NCBI GenBank assembly: GCA_001443495.1
Contig: LDXR01000003.1
Coordinates: 77,781-141,780 of the forward strand
Length of the DNA: 64,000 bases
Reading direction: 5' to 3'
DNA from: a candidate division NC10 bacterium CSP1-5
Lineage (GTDB): Bacteria > Methylomirabilota > Methylomirabilia > Methylomirabilales > CSP1-5
Positions 53,342 to 60,731 of this stretch are shown here, piece by piece (within the stretch, counting starts at the first letter, position 1; every line of letters begins with the position of its first letter). The translations under genes and the position numbers were made by a program. The notes beneath the pieces were generated by a model. It was not told where the DNA came from and did no database searches. It was given only the letters and a program-made list of their open reading frames with translations.

Positions 53342-53426
53342 ACATGGGGTCGCCGGCGTCCGTGTGCAACCCTTTGATTTACCTATGAATTACTCGGCAG
53401 TCATGACCAGAGTCGTGGGAGGATTT

Positions 53427-53442
53427 GAGACAAAGATGTCCC
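53427..53442. promoter_or_regulatory. Proximal enhancer-like dyad (PCYCGC operon)
   Basis: GAGACA-AAGA-TGTCCC, centre about 96 bp upstream of the -24 box. Confidence 0.6.
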
Positions 53443-53509
53443 ACCCGGTCGGGTCGTTCCGGAAGGGAAAAGGGAAGGAAGCCACAAGAGACGGGGGGTT
53501 ACCTTTCGT

Positions 53510-53525
53510 GAGACAGGGGTGTCGC
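53510..53525. promoter_or_regulatory. Distal enhancer-like dyad (PCYCGC operon)
   Basis: GAGACA-GGGG-TGTCGC, 83 bp from the proximal copy. Confidence 0.5.
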
Positions 53526-53541
53526 GCCTGCCTCTTGTGCC

Positions 53542-54021
53542 CTACCGGTATTCGAAGGTGAACAGGGCCTGCGCCGGGGTGTTCCAGACATCCGCCAGAT
53601 GCTTATAACGGGCGATGTCCGGCGGCTGGACATCGACCAGAATGGAATAGGTTCCCGGGTGCGGCAGGGTGATGTTGGCCCCGTAGTGGAGCCACTCTCC
53701 GATCAACGGGGCGAGGCCTACGCTAAACTCCCGCTTTGTGGTCTGGTCAGAGATGGTCGCCTTGACGTTGAGGTACGGGATGTAGATCGCCTTTCGCACG
53801 TCATAAACCCGCACGTCGAGGTGATGGGTGGCCGACGCCGCCGGCTTGTGATGGGGGTCCAGCTTCGGATCAATAAGCTCTTGAGGCCCCCAGATATACA
53901 GGGTGATCTCAAGATTCCCCACAGTCCTCATCCCGATGCGCGCCCGCTCACCCTGCGCCCACACAGGCCGGGGGAGCAGGAGCAGAAGGACAAAGGTTGT
54001 ACTCAGCATCCACCGCTGCAT
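53542..54021 (-). CDS. P19/Tp34-like periplasmic metal-binding protein
   Basis: 159 residues, signal peptide MQRWMLSTTFVLLLLLPRPVWAQ. The mature domain has THHLDVRVYDVRKAIYIPYLNVKATI and a HYGANITLPHPGTYSILVDV strand pair resembling the P19/Tp34 family, which binds Cu/Fe in periplasmic iron uptake. No FTR1-type permease is adjacent, so a role in copper or iron supply to the neighbouring respiratory proteins is inference. GGAGG 9 bases upstream supports ATG 54021. A perfect sigma-54 element lies 50-65 bases ahead. Confidence 0.72.
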   Translation of the reverse strand: MQRWMLSTTFVLLLLLPRPVWAQGERARIGMRTVGNLEITLYIWGPQELIDPKLDPHHKPAASATHHLDVRVYDVRKAIYIPYLNVKATISDQTTKREFSVGLAPLIGEWLHYGANITLPHPGTYSILVDVQPPDIARYKHLADVWNTPAQALFTFEYR

Positions 54022-54070
54022 CACAAGAGACCTCCGAAGCTCACGAACCCCTGTTTCACCGTATGCGTTG

Positions 54071-54086
54071 AGCAAGGCGGGTGCCA
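54071..54086 (-). promoter_or_regulatory. Sigma-54 (-24/-12) promoter of the P19-like gene
   Basis: Minus strand TGGCAC-CCGCC-TTGCT, a perfect match to the consensus. Confidence 0.75.
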
Positions 54087-54184
54087 CCAACCAAGCGACA
54101 CCACTCCCTGAAGGTAAGTGATGAATTTGCTGGCCAAAGGCCGACAGGGAGGTGGAACGCTGTGTGGAGACCCTTCTGAGAACC

Positions 54185-54200
54185 GAGACAGGCGTGCCCC
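54185..54200. promoter_or_regulatory. Proximal enhancer-like dyad (P19-like)
   Basis: GAGACA-GGCG-TGCCCC, centre about 108 bp upstream of the -24 box. Confidence 0.55.
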
Positions 54201-54269
54201 AGAAGAGCCGGGTGACAGATGCGCACATAGTGCATGAAAAGTACTAACAGAAGAGAGAATCTGGGGGGT

Positions 54270-54285
54270 GGGACAGCCCCGCCCC
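54270..54285. promoter_or_regulatory. Distal enhancer-like dyad (P19-like)
   Basis: GGGACA-GCCC-CGCCCC, one mismatch in the second half, 85 bp from the proximal copy. Confidence 0.4.
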
Positions 54286-54367
54286 ACGTCAAGCAAGTGC
54301 CCCACGCCTTTGCCCTATGCGTGGCCAGCGCATGCCGATCGCCCCCTCTGGACAAAGAAGATTGCCG

Positions 54368-55018
54368 TCAGCCGGCGGTCAGGCGGACTGTAACCGAGTG
54401 GAGCCCGATGGTCAAGGACAGACTGAAAAAAGTGAGCCAGATCAGGACCAGCGTGACGACCTGGGCGACCGGATTGCGCAACAGGCCGTCGCCACACCCC
54501 CAAAGCATTGCCAACGCGGCAACGGCGAACACGATGTGCATGGCGTCGTTGTAACCGTGAAAGGTGTAGAGGGCATAGTGCAGAGCCGGGTTCTGGGAGA
54601 GCACCAGGGCCTCCAACTCAGGCCTGGGGGCAGCGTAGATGTGGAGGAACGTCGCGACGAGGAACCAAACGATCAGTAGGCTGAGCCCGCTGAAAAGCCG
54701 GACCGAGGCGAAGGTGGTCTTCTTGCCTAGGACCTCCCACAGCGCAAGGAAGCTGATATTTGCCGCCGACCAGGCCACCGTCAATCCCCCGGTGGTGATG
54801 AGCAGCATCACGAAGGCCGTCACCGGCATCAAGAATCCCGGCAGGAACGGCCGCCCGATTCCCAGGACATACCAGGCCGGCATCGTGACGAGCAGTGCAC
54901 TCAGCGCCACCACGAGGAAGACAACGGCGCTGATCGAGAGCGGCATCCACGCCTCGCCCGTGAGACCCAACTCCTTCAGAGTGATTGTTCTTGGCACTTG
55001 CTGTCCCTGTCCTCCCAT
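54368..55018 (-). CDS. Integral membrane protein of unknown function
   Basis: 216 residues with about five transmembrane helices (for example SISAVVFLVVALSALLVTM, FLMPVTAFVMLLITTGGLTV, LLIVWFLVATFLHIYA, AMHIVFAVAALAML). Histidines in FLHIYA, YTFHGYNDAMHIVF and GLHSVTV could bind heme b, but no family is recognised. ATG 55018 is favoured; the longer frame lacks a ribosome site. It lies between the P19-like gene and the formate dehydrogenase. Confidence 0.7.
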   Translation of the reverse strand: MGGQGQQVPRTITLKELGLTGEAWMPLSISAVVFLVVALSALLVTMPAWYVLGIGRPFLPGFLMPVTAFVMLLITTGGLTVAWSAANISFLALWEVLGKKTTFASVRLFSGLSLLIVWFLVATFLHIYAAPRPELEALVLSQNPALHYALYTFHGYNDAMHIVFAVAALAMLWGCGDGLLRNPVAQVVTLVLIWLTFFSLSLTIGLHSVTVRLTAG

Positions 55019-55117
55019 GACACGCACTCCTCTGCAGATTGTTGACTGATCCGCAGGACGAACGTCAGCAACCATGGCGGGATGGTGACATATTCTGCCT
55101 CGCGAAAATCGATCACC

Positions 55118-55166
55118 CCCCTGTCGTGATGGTCTCAACCCGACTGTCACTCATCCGCAGGAGGAT
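55118..55166 (-). pseudogene. Fragment homologous to the 3' end of birA
   Basis: The minus strand here encodes ILLRMSDSRVETITTG, matching LLLRTDKGRVETITTG at the C-terminus of BirA (59895-60692). At DNA level 55118-55166 matches 59915-59963 at about 37 of 49 positions, including a 16-base identical block. It lies just downstream of the formate dehydrogenase genes, with full-length birA just upstream of them, both in the same orientation. Confidence 0.55.
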
Positions 55167-55197
55167 GCAGATCTGCAAGAGAGGGGGAATGTCCAAA

Positions 55198-55226
55198 CCG
55201 TTAGCACCGTCCCCGATCCTTGTCAA
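55198..55226 (-). promoter_or_regulatory. Possible sigma-70 promoter for the membrane-protein gene
   Basis: Minus strand TTGACA, 17-base spacer, TAACGG (weak -10), directly after the formate dehydrogenase stop and about 180 bases before ATG 55018. Confidence 0.35.
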
Positions 55227-55232
55227 GCATCC

Positions 55233-57959
55233 TCAGTCCGCCGGGGTCACCCGGACGGCGCAGACCTTATACTCCGGGATGCGAGACGAGGGGTCCAACG
55301 CGGCGTTCGTCAAGACGTTGGCCGCCGCCTCGGCGTAGTGAAACGAGAGGAAGACCGATCCCGGGGGCGTGCGTTCTGTCACGGCCGCCCGCGCCACGAC
55401 GGTCCCGCGACGGGAGGAGACCGCAACCCGTCTTCCCGTTTCGATGCCCAGGGCCGAGGCATCCCCGGGATGAATCTCGAGGAGCGCTTCGGGGGCCAAC
55501 AGATTGACACCGGGGATCCGGCCGGTCATGGAGCGGGTATGCCACTGCTCGAGCACCCGTCCCGTATTCAAAAGCAGTGGATACTCGGAGTCGGGGAGTT
55601 CGGCCGCCTGCCTGAACGAGACAGGATGGAACTTCCCAAGCCCCCGAGTGAACCGAGTCCGATGGAGGAGTGGGGTTCCGGGATGATCGGGAGTCCAAGA
55701 GGGCCACTGGATTCCGGCTGGCCCCAGCCGCTCAGGGAGGATTCCGCGGTAGATCGGGGTCTCCTCGGCGATGACCCTGGTGATCGGCGCGGTCTCCGGA
55801 AACATCAGGGGATAGCCGAGGCGGGTCGAGAGATCACAGAGGATCGTCCAGTCGCGACGTGCCTGCCCTGGTGGCGGCAGGACGGGGGTCTGCCACTGGA
55901 CGCGCCGCTCGGTGTTGGTCGTGGTGCCGTCTTTCTCGAAGTGGCTGGTCGCGGGCAAGATCACGTCGGCCATGGCGGCCGTCTCGGTCAAGAAGATCTC
56001 TTGACTCACCATGAACTCGAGGCGCGAGAGGGCCTCCCGGACATGGTTCAGATCAGGATCGCTCACCATCGGATTCTCGCCCATGAGATACATCCCCTTG
56101 AGCGATCCGTGTGAGGCGGCATTAACCATCTCCACGACGGTAAGGCCCGGCGCCTGAGGCAGGCGGCGGCCCCATCGTTGCTCCAGCTCCGCCCTCACCG
56201 CGTCATCACTCACGGTGCGGTAACCGGAGAAGACATCCGGGAGGACCCCCACATCGGAGGCCCCCTGGACGTTATTTTGGCCTCGGAGCGGGTTCACCCC
56301 GGTCGCCGGCCGACCGATGTGCCCCGTGAGCAGAGCGAGGTTACAGATGGCGAGGACGTTCTCGGTCCCTGTCGTGTGCTGTGTCATTCCCATGCCGTGA
56401 AACATCATCGCCGACTTGGCAGGTGCATACAGGCGGGCTGCCCGCCGGAGGTCCGCGGCCGGAACGCCGCTCAGCTCCTCGACCCGGTCCGGGGTGTATG
56501 CGGCAAGCGAGGCTTTGAACGCCTCAAAACCCTCGGTCCGCCCGACGATGAACGCTTCATTATGCAGCCCCTCTTCGAGGATCACATGGGCGAGGCCGTT
56601 GAGGACCGCCACGTCGGTCCCCCCCCGCGGTCTCAGATGCACATCGGCCAAGAGCGACAGCTCCGTCCGCCTCGGATCCATCACGATGAGCCTCGCCGTT
56701 CCCGCCCTGACCGCCCGTTTGATCGCCCCCGCAATGACAGGGTGGTTCTCAGAGGTGTTGTGCCCAAGGACAAAGATGACGTCGGCCGCGGGGATTTCCT
56801 GCGGCGCATTGGTCATCGCGCCCTCCCCGAAGGCCATCTCCATCGCGGAGACGCTGGAGGAGTGGCAGAGGCGGGCGCAGTGGTCGATGTTGTTCGTCCC
56901 GAGGGCAGCGCGCGCGAACCGCTGCAGGACGTAATTGTCCTCGTTGGTGCACTTGGCGCTTCCCAGGATCCCTAACGCGTTGGAACCGTATCTTGCGATG
57001 AGGGTTCGAAGCCGTGATGCGACCAGATCCAGCGCCTCTTCCCACGAGGCCTCCCGGAAGAGTCCGCGCGGATCGACGCCTTCAGGCGGGACGCGTAACA
57101 GACCCTCACGACGGATGAGAGGAGTGGTGAGGCGATCCGGGTGCGTTGCATATTCGAAGCCGTAGCGTCCTTTGACGCAGAGGGAGCCCCGGTTGGCCGG
57201 ACCGTCCTCGGATCCCGTCACCCAGACGATCCGATCGCGCTGCGTGTACACATTCATGGCGCATCCGACGCCGCAGTACGGACAGATCGTGCGCGTCGCC
57301 TTCACCTCCGCCTCTGGGACGCGCAGGCTCGCGGCGTCGAAGAGGGCCCCGGTCGGGCAGACGGAGACGCACGCCCCGCAGGCGACGCAGCCAGCCTGCT
57401 TCATGTCCCGATCGAAGGCGGTCGCGACGTGGGCGACGGCACCGCGGCCGACCATGGCCAACACGTCGCAGATCGCGATCTCCCGGCAGGCTTGCTCGCA
57501 TCGCCCGCAGCCGATGCACTTGCCCACGTCGATCCCGATCAGCGGATGGCGATCGTCAATCCGGTTCGGTCTGAAGCCGCTCGGCATCCAGGCCTTCTCG
57601 ATCCGGTATTCCGCGATGTGCTCGGTCAACTCGCACCGGCCCAGGATATCGCCTGTGGCCGCCCGTTCCGGATACTCAGACCAGTGAAGCTCCAAGATCA
57701 CGCGACGCGACCGCTGCACTCGGTCGCTGTCGGTCCAGACGTGCATGCCCGCCTCCACCGGGGTGACGCAGGCGGGCAGGAGCCTTCCCCACCCATCCAC
57801 TTCCACCACGCAGAGCCGGCACTTCCCCGAGGGGGTGAGGCGGGGGTCGTAGCAGAGGGTCGGGACCTCGATTTCGCGGGAACGGGCCGCCTCAAGCAGA
57901 GTGGTCCCTTGGGAAACGGTCGAGGGTATCCCGTTCATGCTGAAGATGATCTCGGGCAT
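55233..57959 (-). CDS. fdhA: NAD-dependent formate dehydrogenase, alpha subunit (Cys type)
   Basis: 908 residues. N-terminal [2Fe-2S] ferredoxin domain (CYDPRLTPSGKCRLC), NuoG-like His/Cys cluster region, two [4Fe-4S] motifs (CIGCGRCEQAC and CVACGACVSVCP), then the molybdopterin domain beginning CPYCGVGCAMNVY with GSLCVKGRYG. The Mo/W ligand position DHCARLCHS has Cys, not selenocysteine. Start ATG directly abuts the stop of the NuoEF-like gene. With that partner it oxidises formate to CO2 with NAD+ in the cytoplasm, or reduces CO2. Confidence 0.92.
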   Translation of the reverse strand: MPEIIFSMNGIPSTVSQGTTLLEAARSREIEVPTLCYDPRLTPSGKCRLCVVEVDGWGRLLPACVTPVEAGMHVWTDSDRVQRSRRVILELHWSEYPERAATGDILGRCELTEHIAEYRIEKAWMPSGFRPNRIDDRHPLIGIDVGKCIGCGRCEQACREIAICDVLAMVGRGAVAHVATAFDRDMKQAGCVACGACVSVCPTGALFDAASLRVPEAEVKATRTICPYCGVGCAMNVYTQRDRIVWVTGSEDGPANRGSLCVKGRYGFEYATHPDRLTTPLIRREGLLRVPPEGVDPRGLFREASWEEALDLVASRLRTLIARYGSNALGILGSAKCTNEDNYVLQRFARAALGTNNIDHCARLCHSSSVSAMEMAFGEGAMTNAPQEIPAADVIFVLGHNTSENHPVIAGAIKRAVRAGTARLIVMDPRRTELSLLADVHLRPRGGTDVAVLNGLAHVILEEGLHNEAFIVGRTEGFEAFKASLAAYTPDRVEELSGVPAADLRRAARLYAPAKSAMMFHGMGMTQHTTGTENVLAICNLALLTGHIGRPATGVNPLRGQNNVQGASDVGVLPDVFSGYRTVSDDAVRAELEQRWGRRLPQAPGLTVVEMVNAASHGSLKGMYLMGENPMVSDPDLNHVREALSRLEFMVSQEIFLTETAAMADVILPATSHFEKDGTTTNTERRVQWQTPVLPPPGQARRDWTILCDLSTRLGYPLMFPETAPITRVIAEETPIYRGILPERLGPAGIQWPSWTPDHPGTPLLHRTRFTRGLGKFHPVSFRQAAELPDSEYPLLLNTGRVLEQWHTRSMTGRIPGVNLLAPEALLEIHPGDASALGIETGRRVAVSSRRGTVVARAAVTERTPPGSVFLSFHYAEAAANVLTNAALDPSSRIPEYKVCAVRVTPAD

Positions 57960-59888
57960 TCACGCCCTCCGTGGGCCCCGTCCGCAGACGCCGGCGGGGC
58001 AGCGGCCCGCCGTGTGGGCCGCAATCTCGTCCGGAAAGTGTCTCAGAACGGAGAGGAGGGGGTTTGCGGCCACTTGACCCAGGCCGCACCGGGACGAATC
58101 GGCTAACACGGCGCCGAGTTCCTGGATGCGGGCCTCCGCGCGAGCGCGAGTGCGCACGTCGAGGAGCCCCTCCAGCTCGCCTAATAGGACCGGCGTCCCG
58201 AGCCGGCAGGGGTCGCAGGCGCCACACGACTCTTTGGCAAAGAACCGGGTCTCTCGCCGCGCCAGGTAGAGCAGGCAACTCTGCGCCCCGACCACTACGA
58301 CGGCTCCCGAGCCGAGGTCAGCCCCTTTCGCTCGGAGGGAAGCAATCTCGAGCGGGATGTCGAGTTCCCCCGGGGGGAGAAATCCACCGGACGCCCCCCC
58401 GACGAGAAACGCCTTGAGGGGTGTCTTCCTCCGCGCGCTGCCGCCGTGAGTAAAGATGAGCTCGCGCGCCGTGAGTCCGCGAGGCAGCTCGTAGTTGCCG
58501 GGACGGGTGACGTCCCCGGAGAGGCAGTAGACCTTGACGCCGGCGGAACCGTTTCGCCCAAGCCCCCGGTACCAGGCGGGACCTCTCTCGAGAATCGCGG
58601 GCACCGCCGCCAAGGTCTCCACATTGTTGACCAGGGTGGGGCGGCCGAAGAGGCCGTGGTCACTCGGGTAAGGAGGCTTCACCCGTGGCAGCGCGGGACG
58701 CCCTTCGAGACTTTCGAGCATCGCTGTCTCATCCCCCGCGGCGTAGGACCCTGCCCCTAGCCGAAGATGGAGCTCTAGAGAGAACGGAGTCCCCGCGATC
58801 CTACCTCCCAGGAAGCCCGCTCCACGCGCCTCTGCCAATGCACAGTCCAGACGCTCGCGGGCGAGGCGGTACTCCCCTCGGAGATAGATGAAGCCTTGTG
58901 TCGTCCCGACGGCGTAGGCAGCGATGGCGGCCCCTTCGATCAGAAGGTGCGGGTCCCGTTCCAGGATCGGCCGGTCCTTGAAGGTCCCAGGCTCCCCTTC
59001 ATCCGCGTTGACCACGATGAACTTCTGGTCGCCCGGAGCCTTTCGGACCGCTCCCCACTTCCGTCCTGTGGGAAAACCTGCGCCCCCGGCGCCAAGCAGG
59101 CCGCTGTCCGTGATGGCAGCAATCACGTCCTCGGGGCTCGAGGTCCGCAGCACCCGTTCGAGGGTCGCGTATCCGCCATGGGCCCGAAAGACGTCGAGGC
59201 GATGCGCCTCGGGGCGGTGCAGGTTCCGATAGGCCACCCGGGTCGGGGTGAGCCTCACGCGGCCGCCCGTGGACGGACCAGAGACTGGAGACTTGAGACG
59301 GGAGAAGAGATCGGACTCGCCGCCTTCGATCGCTCGCGCGAAGCGGGACGCCGTTCGAGTCGTAAGCCGTACCGTCACGCTCCGGTCCCTCGTCTCCGGT
59401 CTCCGGTCTACCGGAAGGACAGCGACAGGGGCCAAGTCACAACAGCCCTGGCACGGTAGCTCCTCGAGGTGTAATCCGACGTCGGGATGCTTGGCAAGCG
59501 CCTCACTCAGCAGTTTGGCCACCCGTCCTCCGCCCCGCACGGCGCACGGAGTGTTGGTACAGAGGCCGATGCGGGCAGGCACTGGCGCACCGTGAAGGAG
59601 GTCATAGAATTCGCGAATGGCAAAGAGATCCACCAGGGGAACCTTGAGGGCGGAGGCCACGTACTCGAACGCCCGCTCTGGAAGGTAGCCCCAGATCTCC
59701 TGGATCTCGAGAATCATGGTGAGCAGGGCGGCAGGCTCGTTCTGCCACCGCTCCACCAACCGGAGAAGTCTCGCTTTTTCCTCCCCGGACAGGGCGGAGA
59801 GGTCGGGTGGGGTCACTGGAATATTGAATGAATGGATCTGGCTACACCGCACTGGTGAGGCCGAAAGACGCTTGGTGTGAAGTGACAA
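57960..59888 (-). CDS. fdhB: Formate dehydrogenase beta: fused NuoE-NuoF-type NADH/FMN subunit
   Basis: Up to 642 residues. NuoE-like [2Fe-2S] thioredoxin-fold domain (CTNTPCAVRGGG, ELPCQGCCDLAPV), a linker, then NuoF-like FMN/NADH domain (GAGGAGFPTGRKW, NADEGEPGTFKDR) and the [4Fe-4S] motif ESCGACDPCRLGT. The linker (codons near 59270-59430) contains low-complexity GTCTCCGGTCTCCGGTCT-like DNA. The start is uncertain: TTG 59888 opens the frame without a ribosome site; GTG 59816 is nearer the conserved part. Passes electrons from FdhA to NAD+. Confidence 0.9.
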   Translation of the reverse strand: MSLHTKRLSASPVRCSQIHSFNIPVTPPDLSALSGEEKARLLRLVERWQNEPAALLTMILEIQEIWGYLPERAFEYVASALKVPLVDLFAIREFYDLLHGAPVPARIGLCTNTPCAVRGGGRVAKLLSEALAKHPDVGLHLEELPCQGCCDLAPVAVLPVDRRPETRDRSVTVRLTTRTASRFARAIEGGESDLFSRLKSPVSGPSTGGRVRLTPTRVAYRNLHRPEAHRLDVFRAHGGYATLERVLRTSSPEDVIAAITDSGLLGAGGAGFPTGRKWGAVRKAPGDQKFIVVNADEGEPGTFKDRPILERDPHLLIEGAAIAAYAVGTTQGFIYLRGEYRLARERLDCALAEARGAGFLGGRIAGTPFSLELHLRLGAGSYAAGDETAMLESLEGRPALPRVKPPYPSDHGLFGRPTLVNNVETLAAVPAILERGPAWYRGLGRNGSAGVKVYCLSGDVTRPGNYELPRGLTARELIFTHGGSARRKTPLKAFLVGGASGGFLPPGELDIPLEIASLRAKGADLGSGAVVVVGAQSCLLYLARRETRFFAKESCGACDPCRLGTPVLLGELEGLLDVRTRARAEARIQELGAVLADSSRCGLGQVAANPLLSVLRHFPDEIAAHTAGRCPAGVCGRGPRRA

Positions 59889-59894
59889 AAGTGA

Positions 59895-60692
59895 TCAGTC
59901 CCGGAACCGGACCTCCCCTGTCGTGATGGTTTCGACGCGACCTTTGTCCGTCCGCAAGAGGAGGAGGCCGTAGTCGTCGAGTCCCCACACGATCCCCGTG
60001 AGGGTCCCTCCGTTGATCTTGACCTCGACCCGACGCCCCATCATCATGGACCGCTCGAGCCATGCCCTGAGGATCAGGTCCCTTCCTCCCTGGAGGTATC
60101 GTTGATACCACGCCTCCAGTTGCGAGAGGAGGGACGCCGCGAATCGGGCCCGATCGACCTCTTTGCCCATTGCTTCCTTGAGGGATGTGGCCCCTTCAGC
60201 AACCTTGCCCAGACCCTTCTTCAACACGGCCCGCGAGACGTTGAGATTGACGCCGATCCCTAAGGCGACGAAATCGATGTGCTCGCCCCGGAAGTCCGCC
60301 TCGGCCAGGATGCCGGCCACCTTCTGCCCTTCGATCAGGACATCGTTCGGCCACTTGATGAAGGCCAAGGCCCCCTCACGCCTCATCGCCTCCGTCGTGG
60401 CGACAGCGCCGACCAAGGAGAGCAGCGTCGCCTCGCGCGCCAGCACAGGCGGCCGGAGAAGCACGGACAGATAGAAGTTGACCCCTGGGGGCGAGAACCA
60501 TGACTTCCCGGCCCGGCCCAGCCCGGCCGTCTGGGCATCAGCCACCACCACCGTCCCCTCGCCCTCCCCCTTCCTTCCCAACTCCTGGGCAATCAGGCTG
60601 GTGGAGCCGACCTCCTTATAGAAGTGAAGCTCTCGACCGAAGCGGTCGGTCCGAAGCAGCGACGTGATCCCGGCTTTGTCGAAGCGTGTCAT
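59895..60692 (-). CDS. birA: Biotin--[acetyl-CoA-carboxylase] ligase, monofunctional
   Basis: 265 residues. Motifs: DAQTAGLGRAGKSWFSPPGVN is the biotinyl-AMP-binding GRGxxG-like region (with GLGRAGK), followed by IKWPNDVLIEGQKVAGILAEA and the SH3-like C-terminal domain ending VETITTGEVRFRD. It lacks the N-terminal helix-turn-helix of the bifunctional repressor. ATG 60692 has GGAGG upstream. Attaches biotin to carboxylases. Confidence 0.92.
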   Translation of the reverse strand: MTRFDKAGITSLLRTDRFGRELHFYKEVGSTSLIAQELGRKGEGEGTVVVADAQTAGLGRAGKSWFSPPGVNFYLSVLLRPPVLAREATLLSLVGAVATTEAMRREGALAFIKWPNDVLIEGQKVAGILAEADFRGEHIDFVALGIGVNLNVSRAVLKKGLGKVAEGATSLKEAMGKEVDRARFAASLLSQLEAWYQRYLQGGRDLILRAWLERSMMMGRRVEVKINGGTLTGIVWGLDDYGLLLLRTDKGRVETITTGEVRFRD

Positions 60693-60731
60693 GTGATCCT
60701 CCAGAGGACTCACACCCGATTTCGATTTTCC

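Larger units (their letters stand above)
54022..54367. other. Regulatory intergenic region upstream of the P19-like gene
   Basis: 346 bases without a gene. Holds the sigma-54 element (54071-54086), two dyads (54185-54200, 54270-54285) and, overlapping the distal dyad, a GTGGG/CCCAC hairpin that might terminate the upstream membrane-protein transcript. Confidence 0.6.
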
